This document shows positions 25,139-34,558 of a stretch of DNA of 64,000 nucleotides, piece by piece. Every line of letters starts with the position of its first letter. Within the stretch, counting starts at the first letter, position 1. A model generated the notes under the pieces. It worked only from the letters and a program-made list of their open reading frames with translations. It did not search any database and was not told the DNA's origin. A program made the position numbers and the translations under genes. The stretch lies in the NCBI GenBank assembly GCA_913056455.1, contig CAJXMJ010000002.1, positions 663,665 to 727,664 on the forward strand, given 5' to 3'. The stretch comes from an uncultured Fodinibius sp. Its GTDB lineage: Bacteria > Bacteroidota > Rhodothermia > Balneolales > Balneolaceae.

Positions 25139-27556
25139 ATGGCCATTAAAAAAAGCGACCTATACTCTTCCATCTGGAAAAGCTGCGATGAGCTGCGTGG
25201 CGGGATGGATGCCTCTCAGTACAAGGATTATGTGCTGACCATGCTCTTCATTAAATATGTATCCGATAAGTACGCGGGCCAGGAGGATGCCCTGCTGGTG
25301 ATTCCGGAGGGATCCAGCTTTGAGGATATGGTCAAGCTCAAGAACAAAAAGGATATTGGGGATAAGATTAATAAGCAGATCATTGCTCCGATTGCCGAAG
25401 CCAATGATCTGAAAGGAGTCATTGACCAGACCGATTTCAACGACGATGAGAAGCTGGGCAGCGGGAAGGAGAAGGTAGAGAGGCTCACTAACCTTGTGGG
25501 TATTTTCCAGAATGAAGCGCTGAATTTTGCGGATAATCGCGCCGGTGGCGATGACCTGCTGGGCGATGCCTACGAATATCTGATGCGCCACTTTGCTACT
25601 GAATCCGGGAAGAGTAAGGGACAGTTTTATACACCTGCGGAAGTGTCCCGTATCCTAGCCAAGGTGGTTGGAGTAGAAAAGGCCGACAGCCCGACTGACA
25701 CTGTATATGATCCGACCTGTGGAAGTGGATCCCTCCTGCTGAAAGTGGCAGATGAAGCGGATGTTGATATTACAATTTACGGGCAGGAGATGGACAATGC
25801 GACCTCGGCCCTGGCCAAGATGAATATGGTGCTGCATAACCAACCTACGGCGGTGCATAGTATTAAGCGAGGTAACACGTTGGCCGATCCCAAGTGGACG
25901 AATAACGGCGCGCTAAAACGCTTTGACTATGTGGTGGCTAATCCGCCTTTTTCCTATAAGGCGTGGACAAACGGGCTGGATCCGCAAAATGATTTTTACA
26001 ATCGCTTTGATGGGTTTGGGGTACCGCCCAAGAGTAATGGTGATTACGCTTTTCTGCTTCATATCGTGAAGTCGATGAAGAATACCGGCAAGGCAGCGGT
26101 TATTTTACCTCACGGAGTACTGTTTCGGGGCAATGCCGAGGAGGAAATTCGACGTAACCTGATTGAACGTGGCTATATCAAAGGTGTAATCGGGTTGCCG
26201 AGCAACCTGTTTTATGGGACTGGTATTCCGGCTTGTGTGTTGGTGCTGGACAAGGAACAGTCTGGAACGCGTGATGGCATCTTTATGATCGATGCCAGCG
26301 AGGGCTTTAAAAAAGATGGCAACAAGAATCGCCTGCGTGAGCGGGACATCCACAAGATCGTGGACTATTTCCGAAGCCAGAGTGAGGCCGATGGTTATGC
26401 TCGGATGGTTCCGTTTGAAGAAATTCGAGCCAACGATTACAACTTGAACATCCCGCGCTATATCGATACCACCGAAGATGAGGACATTCAGGATCTCCAG
26501 GCCCACCTGAAAGGCGGGATCCCTGAGCGGGATATTAACGAGATGGATCGTTTCTGGCAGGTGTATCCCACGCTGAAACAGGACCTGTTCGAACCGCTTC
26601 GGGAGGGGTATATTGCACTAACGGTGGATAAGGACGCTATTAACGATACTATCTTCGCCCATCCGGAGTTTCAGCAGTATCAACAGAAATTGGATAGGGT
26701 ATTTGAAGAATGGAAGAATGAGCATTACGAAGACTTGAAGGGGATCACCAAAGACACCAGTCCTACGGAATTTATAGAAGATCTTTCGGAAGATTTGCTC
26801 AAGGCCTATTCGGATACCACGCTCATTGACAAGTATGACGTCTACCAGCACCTGATGGATTACTGGGCCGATACCATGAAGGATGACGTCTATATGATTG
26901 TGGAGGACGGATGGAAGGCCACCCTGGAGCCGGTGCGGACCAGCACGGGCAAGATTAAAAAGGGACAATTTGAATGTGAGCTGATTCCCAAGTCATTGGT
27001 TATTGATCGTTACTTTCCCGAAGAGCAGGCTGAGATCGAGCAACTGAAACAGAAGCAGGAAACGGCTGACCAGACCATGGATGAGCTGGAGCAGGAACAT
27101 GCCCACGAAGACGGGCTGCTGGGTAACTGTCTCAGTGATGCGGGTAACGTGACTAAAACGAACCTAAAGAGCCGGTTGAAGGAGATTAAAAACAGTCCCG
27201 AAGATGCAAAGGAATACGAAGTAGTCCGGGAATACAAAGATGCCTACGATGCGGCTTCCAAGGCTAAAAAGAAGGTGAAGAAAGCCGAGAAGGCGCTGCG
27301 TAAGAAAGTGAACGAGAAATACCCCGAACTAACGCCTGATGAGGTAAAAACGCTGGTGGTGGACGACAAGTGGCTGCCCGACATATGCGGAAAGATCGAG
27401 GATGAGGTGGAGGCAGTTTCCCGAAGCCTTACCCAGCGTCTTAAAGAGCTGGCCAAACGTTATGATCGCGCCGTTACTGAAATTGATTCAGAAGTGGATA
27501 CGCTGGAAGAAAAAGTGAATGATCACTTGGAAACGATGGGGGTGGAATGGAATTAG
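25139..27556 (+). CDS. hsdM: type I restriction-modification methyltransferase subunit M
   Basis: An 805-residue HsdM. The N-terminal helical domain (DLYSSIWKSCDELRGGMDASQYKDYVL) is followed by an intact N6-adenine methylase: motif I DPTCGSGSLLL near residue 190 and motif IV NPPF with Asn near 268. Most HsdM proteins have about 500 residues; here a C-terminal extension of about 300 residues carries charged, coiled-coil-like helices (IEQLKQKQETADQTMDELEQEHAHEDG; KAKKKVKKAEKALRKKV). This long form is known from one class of type I systems. It acts with HsdS to methylate adenine in the target sequence. The gene is visibly more GC-rich than the two genes before it. It overlaps hsdS by 10 nt. Confidence 0.95.
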   Translation: MAIKKSDLYSSIWKSCDELRGGMDASQYKDYVLTMLFIKYVSDKYAGQEDALLVIPEGSSFEDMVKLKNKKDIGDKINKQIIAPIAEANDLKGVIDQTDFNDDEKLGSGKEKVERLTNLVGIFQNEALNFADNRAGGDDLLGDAYEYLMRHFATESGKSKGQFYTPAEVSRILAKVVGVEKADSPTDTVYDPTCGSGSLLLKVADEADVDITIYGQEMDNATSALAKMNMVLHNQPTAVHSIKRGNTLADPKWTNNGALKRFDYVVANPPFSYKAWTNGLDPQNDFYNRFDGFGVPPKSNGDYAFLLHIVKSMKNTGKAAVILPHGVLFRGNAEEEIRRNLIERGYIKGVIGLPSNLFYGTGIPACVLVLDKEQSGTRDGIFMIDASEGFKKDGNKNRLRERDIHKIVDYFRSQSEADGYARMVPFEEIRANDYNLNIPRYIDTTEDEDIQDLQAHLKGGIPERDINEMDRFWQVYPTLKQDLFEPLREGYIALTVDKDAINDTIFAHPEFQQYQQKLDRVFEEWKNEHYEDLKGITKDTSPTEFIEDLSEDLLKAYSDTTLIDKYDVYQHLMDYWADTMKDDVYMIVEDGWKATLEPVRTSTGKIKKGQFECELIPKSLVIDRYFPEEQAEIEQLKQKQETADQTMDELEQEHAHEDGLLGNCLSDAGNVTKTNLKSRLKEIKNSPEDAKEYEVVREYKDAYDAASKAKKKVKKAEKALRKKVNEKYPELTPDEVKTLVVDDKWLPDICGKIEDEVEAVSRSLTQRLKELAKRYDRAVTEIDSEVDTLEEKVNDHLETMGVEWN

Positions 27557-29433
27557 TTACTGAAAAGCCGTTAGCAAAAGTCATTCCCGAGGGATATAAA
27601 CGGACTGAAATAGGTATGGTTCCCGAGGATTGGAGGATTCTTAAACTGGAAGACTATACTACAAAAATTGGAAGCGGTATTACACCAAGAGGGGGTAGAA
27701 AAGTATACAAAAAGGAAGGTCGCCCTTTTGTAAGAAGCCAGAATATAGGTTGGGGATATTTAGATTTAGAAGATTTGGTTTTTATAGATGAAAGGACTCA
27801 TAAAAGTTTTGATGCAACCGAGTTATTGGAAGATGATGTTTTGTTAAACATAACAGGAGCTTCCATTGGTAGAAGTGCAATGGTTTCCGACAAGATAGTT
27901 GGCGGCAATGTAAATCAGCATGTGTGTATTATTAGAACCTTGAAAGATTACATTGAGCCGGAGTATCTAAATTATTTTTTGATCTCTGGTTCTGGTCAGG
28001 ATCAGGTTGCCAGTCATCAAGCTGGAGGTAACAGAGAAGGATTAAATTTTGGACAGATTGGAAAGTTCAAGATCCCCCTTCCACCAACCCTCGAAGAACA
28101 GCAAGCCATCGCCGAGGCTCTGAGCGATGTGGATGCCCTAATTGCCGAGCTTGACGTCTTGATCGAAAAGAAGCAGCAGGTCAAAAAAGGCGCCATGCAG
28201 CAGCTGCTTACCGGTAAAAAACGGTTGCCCGGGTTTGAAGGTGAGTGGGAGGAGAAAAGGTTGGGGAATGTGCTTTATGTACAAGGTGGATATGCCTTCA
28301 AAAGTACCAATTTCCAAAAGTTTGGTGTTCCTATTATCAGAATATCAAATATTCAAGATGGTGCGATAGACTTAGAAGAGTCAGTATTCTATTCTCCTGA
28401 TTCACATATTCCCAATGAATTTAAGATAGAAAAAGGTGAAGCATTAATTGCGATGTCTGGTGCTACCACTGGGAAGGTTGGTCTTTACAGTCATGATCAA
28501 GTAGCCTACCAAAATCAACGCGTTGGTAAGTTTGTCGTGAATGATTCAAGACATACGGATGATTCTTACATATTACATTTAGTCAGCTCTGACCATTTCA
28601 GAAAGGTTCTTTCAAAAGAATTAGAACAGGGTGCTCAACCTAACGTCAGTGCTAAACAATTGGAAGGCTTAGTATTTAATATGCCTAATGATGTTGAAGA
28701 ACAAAAAGCCATTGCCAATATCCTCGGCGACATAGATGCGGAGATCCAGGCTTTGCAGTCCAAACGGGTCAAGTACGAGCAAATAAAGCAGGGTATGATG
28801 GAGGAGCTGCTGACGGGAAAGACTAGATTGGTGGAAACTACTAAAGAGGAAGAGCAGGCTGGTTCTGCTGAGCGAAAACGAAGTTGGGCTTTTGAAGAGG
28901 CGGTAATTATTTCAACACTTATTGAACACTTTAGTACCGAGGACTTCTTTCCCAACCGTTTTCGATACGTAAAGTATTCGTATTTACTCAAGCGTTTTAA
29001 TAAAATGGGTGTAAATCGGTATCTCAAGAAGGCCGCAGGTCCCTATAATCCACAGACGCGCTACGGAGGACCTGAGCGAATTGCCAAAGAGAAAGGCTAT
29101 ATCACTCCAGTTTCATCAGGCGAATTTGAAGGGTTCAGGCCGGGTGATAACGTTGAAGAAGCAATTAATTATTTTAAGGACTGGTATGGAACAGACGTAT
29201 TGGATTGGCTTGAAGAATTTCGATATACAAAAAGTAATAGACTCGAACTTTTGGCTACCGTTGACAAAGCAAGAGTTGAATTAGAAGAAGATGGACGGGC
29301 TGTGACATTGTCTAACATTAAACAGGTTATTGAATCTGACCCTGATTGGAAACTCAAACTTAAACGGGAAATATTTTCGGATGAGAATATTGAAAGAGCT
29401 GTTAAAGAATCTTATAAACTATTTGGATCATAA
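27547..29433 (+). CDS. hsdS: type I restriction-modification specificity subunit S with C-terminal extension
   Basis: A 628-residue HsdS. Two target-recognition domains are clear: TRD1 about 15-195 (GYKRTEIGMVPEDWRILKL...) and TRD2 about 235-410 (EGEWEEKRLGNVLYVQGGYAF...). Each is followed by the conserved spacer helices (LEEQQAIAEALSDVDALIAELD; VEEQKAIANILGDIDAEIQAL). Residues about 440-628 are additional: FFPNRFRYVKYSYLLKRF, KAAGPYNPQTRYGGPERIAKEKGYI, and helical segments to the end. This part is absent from standard HsdS and its role is unknown. The ATG lies within the last codons of hsdM. The spacer DNA is GC-richer than the recognition domains, fitting TRD exchange. Confidence 0.93.
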   Translation: MELVTEKPLAKVIPEGYKRTEIGMVPEDWRILKLEDYTTKIGSGITPRGGRKVYKKEGRPFVRSQNIGWGYLDLEDLVFIDERTHKSFDATELLEDDVLLNITGASIGRSAMVSDKIVGGNVNQHVCIIRTLKDYIEPEYLNYFLISGSGQDQVASHQAGGNREGLNFGQIGKFKIPLPPTLEEQQAIAEALSDVDALIAELDVLIEKKQQVKKGAMQQLLTGKKRLPGFEGEWEEKRLGNVLYVQGGYAFKSTNFQKFGVPIIRISNIQDGAIDLEESVFYSPDSHIPNEFKIEKGEALIAMSGATTGKVGLYSHDQVAYQNQRVGKFVVNDSRHTDDSYILHLVSSDHFRKVLSKELEQGAQPNVSAKQLEGLVFNMPNDVEEQKAIANILGDIDAEIQALQSKRVKYEQIKQGMMEELLTGKTRLVETTKEEEQAGSAERKRSWAFEEAVIISTLIEHFSTEDFFPNRFRYVKYSYLLKRFNKMGVNRYLKKAAGPYNPQTRYGGPERIAKEKGYITPVSSGEFEGFRPGDNVEEAINYFKDWYGTDVLDWLEEFRYTKSNRLELLATVDKARVELEEDGRAVTLSNIKQVIESDPDWKLKLKREIFSDENIERAVKESYKLFGS

Positions 29434-29455
29434 TTAGAAGTAAAAGTTGGATTTT

Positions 29456-31279
29456 ATGGGTGCAAAATATTCAGAACGTGTTAGTGAACTATTTGAACAT
29501 TTTATTGGTCAATTCTTATTAGCTAAGAATAGCATTCTTACCCAGCACAAGAATGTATTAATAGAAGAGGTGATAGGTGATTGTTATGATAGATATGTCA
29601 AAGGAGGTATAGAGGGCGATCGAAGTTACAAAGAAAAGATCAACGAGCAGTTTGGTGATGCCGAATTTGAAACAAGATTGGTTTTTGCTCATGCAGAATG
29701 GTTATGGTCGTATGCAGTAAGCGATATTAATGAGGATACCAAGAAAGGGTATACCAGGTATCTCCTGAATTTAGAGGAAGACCAAAGTTTTGAGTTACAA
29801 GACGTGTATGCCATAGGATTTGGCAGTGGTGGAGAACGCCATACAAGAAATAAATATAGTGAGATTAAATTTTCCTTTCTGATTATCAAATACTTGTTTG
29901 AAAGGATCGAAAGTGGTGAACTTACAACAGTTGAAGAAGTAAAGGCCCGAGTAGAACAGATCTGTTTATTTAAAAAGTATGGTACAGAAAATGAAGCGCT
30001 TGATTTGAATGATCCATTTTTTAGCGATATAACCAGCGAGCAGCTGGCCATGCCGAATATTCTTCTTCACCTTGCTTATCCTGAAAAATATGAGCGTATT
30101 GCTTCGAATAAAGATAAACGATTGATCTACAATTCATTTTCTCCCTTGCTTGATGAGGAGGTTCGTGAAAATGAAAATCTAAATCTCGATGAGAAGCTCA
30201 AAATACTGCGAGATCTGCTTACTGATCAGACCGGAGATTATATAGATTTTTATAATCGTGACTTAAAAAAGGTTTGGAATTACAGCTTAATAGAAGATGA
30301 CTTTGATGAGATTCAAGGGTTAGAGTATAAAAAGGCGATCATCTTGTATGGTCCACCGGGTACCAGTAAGACTTATTCGGCCAAACAACTTGCTGAGACT
30401 TTGATAACCAAGTACTATTTAAAAGACAAAGGGAATGTTGCCTCCTTTTTTGATCAACTGGATAAAGACTACACCGATAAAAATTATCTAAAGGATCGGA
30501 TCCATCATTTGCAACTTCATCCCAGCTATACCTATGAGGATTTTGTTGCGGGTATGCAGTTGCGGGATGATGAGACAAAAGCAGTTGAAGGTAAATTATT
30601 TGATATATGTGAGAAAGCAAGAAAGGATAAGAGAAATGACGAACGGGATGATATTCCCCACGTTTTGATCCTGGATGAGATTAATCGAGTGGATCTGTCT
30701 CAGTTATTTGGAGAAGTGTTTTCGGCCTTGGAAAATCGTGAAGAGCCGATAGAGGTTAGCGTTCAAAATGAAGACGAATTTGAACTTACTATACCGCGTA
30801 ATTTATACGTAATAGGTACAATGAATGAGATTGATTTCTCATTGGAACGAATCGACTTTGCACTGCGGCGACGTTTCCTATGGTTTGAATACCCATTCCG
30901 GACAAATAGATTGAAAACAATCGTTAAAGATAAGTTTGATAGATTCAACGGTAGTCTTAAAGAGGATGAGTTGGATCGATTTACTCGAAATGCCAACCAA
31001 TTAAATAAGAAGCTGACTTCTTATGATGAGTTGGGAACCCAGTATCAGGTAGGGCATACTTTCTTCTCTGAAATTGCAGAAATATATGAGAGTTATTTAA
31101 AGCTACATGATAAATCATACCTGCAAAATAAAATTTACAAGAATCGAGGCGATGGACCTGCCCAAAAGCTTTGGGATTATTCGATAGAACCTATTATTGA
31201 TTCCTTTTTCGGTAGTATCAATACAGAACTGAAAAAAGATCGAATAGAAGAGTTAAGGAAGATATACTTTCAGGAGTAA
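29456..31279 (+). CDS. McrB-like AAA+ GTPase
   Basis: A 607-residue protein from ATG 29456; a TTG three codons upstream is the alternative. The N-terminal half (1-270) is an unrecognised, probably DNA- or substrate-binding region. The C-terminal half is an McrB-type AAA+ motor: Walker A GPPGTSKTY near residue 300, HPSYTYEDFVAG, Walker B LILDEINRVDLSQLFGE near 408, and GTMNEIDFSLERIDFALRRRF, the McrB signature loop with an altered MNxxD segment. McrB hydrolyses GTP and drives cleavage by McrC. It is placed 22 nt after hsdS and 3 nt before the McrC-like gene, so this restriction motor is built into the type I operon. Confidence 0.88.
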   Translation: MGAKYSERVSELFEHFIGQFLLAKNSILTQHKNVLIEEVIGDCYDRYVKGGIEGDRSYKEKINEQFGDAEFETRLVFAHAEWLWSYAVSDINEDTKKGYTRYLLNLEEDQSFELQDVYAIGFGSGGERHTRNKYSEIKFSFLIIKYLFERIESGELTTVEEVKARVEQICLFKKYGTENEALDLNDPFFSDITSEQLAMPNILLHLAYPEKYERIASNKDKRLIYNSFSPLLDEEVRENENLNLDEKLKILRDLLTDQTGDYIDFYNRDLKKVWNYSLIEDDFDEIQGLEYKKAIILYGPPGTSKTYSAKQLAETLITKYYLKDKGNVASFFDQLDKDYTDKNYLKDRIHHLQLHPSYTYEDFVAGMQLRDDETKAVEGKLFDICEKARKDKRNDERDDIPHVLILDEINRVDLSQLFGEVFSALENREEPIEVSVQNEDEFELTIPRNLYVIGTMNEIDFSLERIDFALRRRFLWFEYPFRTNRLKTIVKDKFDRFNGSLKEDELDRFTRNANQLNKKLTSYDELGTQYQVGHTFFSEIAEIYESYLKLHDKSYLQNKIYKNRGDGPAQKLWDYSIEPIIDSFFGSINTELKKDRIEELRKIYFQE

Positions 31280-31282
31280 CCA

Positions 31283-32596
31283 GTGGATACTACAACAATA
31301 ACAAAAATAGAAACTACGGACTGTACGGAGTTTCCAGAGGACTATGATGATATTATTCATGATTTTGTAACAAAATCGGACCAATTTGAGCGCTTTCGAT
31401 TTAGTGAAAGCCAAGATGATTTACCTATCGCCTTTTTTGACTATAAAGAAACCAATTGGAGAGCAGGAAGACTTGTAGGGGATGCACAATTTGAGTCAAA
31501 TGGGAAGGAATATTTACTGTCAATTAATCCCAGGTTTGGAGAAAAGCATCTATTTTGGATGTTGGAAGAGATATTCAATGTTCGTCTGATAGAATCTAAA
31601 CACACCTATGACAGATCGGAGTCAAGGCAACAATTGATACGTAAATTGATAGCTTTTCTTTGGTTGAACCTTCTGGCTAAAGGGAATCGTCACGGACTTC
31701 CTCGTATATTTCAAAGCAAATCTTATTACGGAAATAAAATAAGAGGACGAATTAATGTCAGAAAATCCATCATTCCGGTAAAAACAGAACAAAAAGTTGT
31801 AAGTACATACAGGCAAAAGAAATTTGATGAAAGAATAATACGATTGTTGAAACAGGCGTATGAGATTTTATTATCGGACTATCACTTGGGAGAAATCGTA
31901 CAGCCTCAAAACGCTAAATATGCACTGGACCAATTAAATCGAATTAAGCTGCCTTCACGGCGATTAACAGATCAAGGGTTTAAAAACATCAAAGTGAAGC
32001 GGATTTATCAGTCATTTAAGCCTGTACTTAATTTGTCCTGGGATATTATCAAAAACAACCGCGCCGGAAATCAACGTGAGAGTCAAAAGCAGTCGTTTAG
32101 CTATTTTATCGATATGGCCGAAATCTGGGAAATGTATCTCAGATCATTACTTGAAAAAAGACTTTCTATAGAAGGGTGGAGTTTGTTGGAACAAAAGGTT
32201 GTGACTTACTCGGACAAATTGTTTAAGCGTGGGTTGATACCTGACATCGTTTTTAAAAAGGGAAATCAGGTAATCGTACTTGATGCTAAATATAAACGAA
32301 TGGAATTTGATCCCAATGATATTGATAGATCAGACTTCTTTCAGATTCATACCTATATCCAATATTACCAGCAAAAATATGAAGTAATTGCTGGTGGGCT
32401 ATTGTATCCTTTTTCAGAAGAGTTTAATGAGAACAGGCAAATTCAAAGTTTGAGTGAGACCCTGTTTGGTGAAAGTTCAGGGGATACAAAATTCTTTATC
32501 GACGGTATAGATTTAGCAGACTGTGGAGAGGATGATTTTGATTTTGACAAAAAAGAGAAAAAGTTCTTGGATAGAATGGTTAGGCATATCGTGTAA
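31283..32596 (+). CDS. McrC-like PD-(D/E)XK endonuclease
   Basis: A 437-residue McrC-family nuclease partner of the preceding AAA+ protein. GTG 31283 is the start, preceded by AGGAG at 31272-31276. Residues about 60-250 contain the McrC architecture (YLLSINPRFGEKHLFWMLEEIF; GKIRGRINVRKSI; SFSYFIDMAEIWEMYLRSLLEKRL). The catalytic site is PDIVF near 318 followed by DAKYKRM near 333, the PD...D-x-K form. In the McrBC system this subunit is activated by the GTPase and cuts modified DNA. The last 17 nt overlap the end of the convergent metallo-beta-lactamase gene. Confidence 0.88.
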   Translation: MDTTTITKIETTDCTEFPEDYDDIIHDFVTKSDQFERFRFSESQDDLPIAFFDYKETNWRAGRLVGDAQFESNGKEYLLSINPRFGEKHLFWMLEEIFNVRLIESKHTYDRSESRQQLIRKLIAFLWLNLLAKGNRHGLPRIFQSKSYYGNKIRGRINVRKSIIPVKTEQKVVSTYRQKKFDERIIRLLKQAYEILLSDYHLGEIVQPQNAKYALDQLNRIKLPSRRLTDQGFKNIKVKRIYQSFKPVLNLSWDIIKNNRAGNQRESQKQSFSYFIDMAEIWEMYLRSLLEKRLSIEGWSLLEQKVVTYSDKLFKRGLIPDIVFKKGNQVIVLDAKYKRMEFDPNDIDRSDFFQIHTYIQYYQQKYEVIAGGLLYPFSEEFNENRQIQSLSETLFGESSGDTKFFIDGIDLADCGEDDFDFDKKEKKFLDRMVRHIV

Positions 32597-33761
32597 CTTG
32601 AATATCATCAAGATCGAGATTACCGAAGGCATTTTTGTCCTCCGTATGAATTGGTATAAGCTTGTCAGGATCAATATCTCGGATTAACTTTTCTAACGTT
32701 TCAATTTGGGCGTGTCCGCTGCAGTGGATGTGGTGAACATCTTCGTTTTTCCAGATGCCTTTAGTGTAACCGCTCCATTGTGAGTACACGAGCGTAATGT
32801 TATTCAAAAGATGATCATCAATAAGATGGGTCTCCACATATCTATTCGATTTAAGCACGTATTTTTTAGGGTTGTTCTGAATCCTACTCTTGGTAATCTT
32901 TGCCCGCGAAAATTGGTTGAGCTGCTCCTGTGCTATAGCCCGGGTATTGCTGTCGGCAGCAAACAAAATTCCGATATTGTTCCAAAAGTACTGGGGAATC
33001 TTGTCCGAGATAGGTTTCAGCTCCTGGAGTGTATATGCGGTGTAGGGATCAATAATCAGCGTACGGCCTGTTTTTAAACAGGCTTTGAATACACTAACCA
33101 GCCGATCAATATTCTGAGAGGAAAAAGTAATGAGGCAAAGGTTGGAGTTATCTTTCAAAAGGTCAGTAAGTTTATCTTGTACTTCTTGTTCTGTTTGTAT
33201 GCCTTTGTATTTTCTGGTCAGTAAGGTCCCCTCAAGGATAAACGAATCAATATTGTCAGAGAGCTGTTCTGGTAGTTTCTTGGTCATATATTGTTTTCGG
33301 CCGTGATCTCTTATATCTCCGGAATAGAGGATGTTTTTGTCACCGTCGGAAATCAGAAAAGCCCTGGAGTCAAAGCCCGAATGATCAATTGCAATGGGTG
33401 TTACGGAAATGCCTGCATTTGGAATCGTAATGTCTTCTTTATCCAGAGCAATGACGTTGGTGGGCTTGTACTGCGTATGACCAAATTTGTACGCGACTTC
33501 GATAATTTTTTTGCATCCATGGCTCATGTAGATCGGAGTATCATGTTTTAGCCAGGTTAACATTTCGTAGTGATCGGGATGTGGATGGGAGATGAAAATG
33601 GCGTTGGCCCGTTCGGCAATATTATTAAACGTTTCTGAGCTAAGTGAAGGGTTAGCATTTACTGGTATGCCGGCATCTAAAAGAATTGAGTGGTCACTGG
33701 ACTGAATTTCAACACAGTTCCCACCCAGCGTGTTGGCTCCCTGGTGGATAGCTATTTCCAT
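32580..33761 (-). CDS. metallo-beta-lactamase fold hydrolase, RNase J/beta-CASP-like
   Basis: A 393-residue protein with the metal site ISHPHPDHYE (H59-x-H61-x-D63-H64), a second ligand region LYSGDIRDHGR and a late HCSGHAQ...LIPIHTED. A middle segment (about 170-310, SFILEGTLL..., TGRTLIIDPYTAYTLQEL) fits a beta-CASP insertion. Enzymes of this group are RNA or DNA 5'-exonucleases or endonucleases. It is the last gene of a minus-strand trio, its ATG overlapping the end of the upstream nuclease gene by 10 nt, and it is convergent with the McrC-like gene. A nucleic-acid substrate is inferred from fold and context; a small-molecule substrate is not excluded. Confidence 0.82.
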   Translation of the reverse strand: MEIAIHQGANTLGGNCVEIQSSDHSILLDAGIPVNANPSLSSETFNNIAERANAIFISHPHPDHYEMLTWLKHDTPIYMSHGCKKIIEVAYKFGHTQYKPTNVIALDKEDITIPNAGISVTPIAIDHSGFDSRAFLISDGDKNILYSGDIRDHGRKQYMTKKLPEQLSDNIDSFILEGTLLTRKYKGIQTEQEVQDKLTDLLKDNSNLCLITFSSQNIDRLVSVFKACLKTGRTLIIDPYTAYTLQELKPISDKIPQYFWNNIGILFAADSNTRAIAQEQLNQFSRAKITKSRIQNNPKKYVLKSNRYVETHLIDDHLLNNITLVYSQWSGYTKGIWKNEDVHHIHCSGHAQIETLEKLIRDIDPDKLIPIHTEDKNAFGNLDLDDIQVTRYA

Positions 33762-34549
33762 GGATCGTTGTGCATATTAGTAGGATAGTGGTGATCAATA
33801 GTGAATACTCCAATATTTAGTTTTTTGAGCAGTTCGAAAAGGTTGTAATATCGGTCTCTGTTTTCTGGTCGTAATTCTCTTGGTATGCCTGCAATTTCGT
33901 TGGTAGCGTAAAGAACTGCGTAACGGACGGCAAACTTATTATTTTGATGCTTTATTAGGTTGTGTTTTTTATAGCGATGAGCAAGCACTTTTTTAAAATA
34001 GTTTCTAAGCTTAGAGTAATTGGTTAGGTGACCATAGGTCGCTATTTCCAATCCGGCCCGTAACAATGTTTCATATTTGTGATCTTTGGAGGCCCTTTTT
34101 AGTTCTATCAGATAAAGAACCTTATTCTTTCTGTTATAACTGATTAAGTCTATTTCACCATAACTTTTAGCATTATCTATGTTTTCTTCTCGCTCACTAA
34201 GTGGTACTTCGTAGTCTAATATTCTACCCAATTTTGTTACTTTATGACCATATAGAGATTTAGCAAAAATCTTTTCTACACTGCTATTATTAAACTTTAT
34301 GTCTACTTTATGATGACTACGTTCAAAATAGTCGTTTCGTTTGCTTATTCCCTTTAATGGTTCAAGTATTTCTTGGCCTGTGTTAAGTTCAAGAAGCCTT
34401 TTTGCTATATAATCTGTATAGGGTTGTTCGGTAGTTCCTCGGGGACCCGTTCTATTAACAATTTCCTCATCATAAAAATCAATATAGTTTTTTGAACTTG
34501 TTAATTGTTCTATTTGTCTATCAATCTTTGAATAATAGTCTTTACTCAT
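33752..34549 (-). CDS. PD-(D/E)XK nuclease-like protein
   Basis: A 265-residue protein. SYGEIDLISYNRKNKVLYLIELKRA gives the nuclease core: E132 and D134, then E149-x-K151 on the next strand, the standard PD-(D/E)XK geometry. A further helix (YETLLRAGLEIATYGHL) may supply the usual Gln/Glu helix of the fold. The N-terminal 110 residues are charged and not recognised. It is the middle gene of the antisense trio, 9 nt after the 109-residue protein and overlapping the metallo-hydrolase. A DNA- or RNA-cleaving role in defence is likely but inferred. Confidence 0.75.
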   Translation of the reverse strand: MSKDYYSKIDRQIEQLTSSKNYIDFYDEEIVNRTGPRGTTEQPYTDYIAKRLLELNTGQEILEPLKGISKRNDYFERSHHKVDIKFNNSSVEKIFAKSLYGHKVTKLGRILDYEVPLSEREENIDNAKSYGEIDLISYNRKNKVLYLIELKRASKDHKYETLLRAGLEIATYGHLTNYSKLRNYFKKVLAHRYKKHNLIKHQNNKFAVRYAVLYATNEIAGIPRELRPENRDRYYNLFELLKKLNIGVFTIDHHYPTNMHNDPWK

Positions 34550-34558
34550 CTGATCCCT

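Noticed and set aside
19836-32596. A type III CRISPR or BREX/DISARM locus, suggested by the CARF domain and methylase genes
   Set aside because: No Cas10, Cas6, crRNA array, PglX/PglZ, BrxC or DrmA-like genes are present. The CARF-like regulator matches RtcR and the methylase is plain HsdM.
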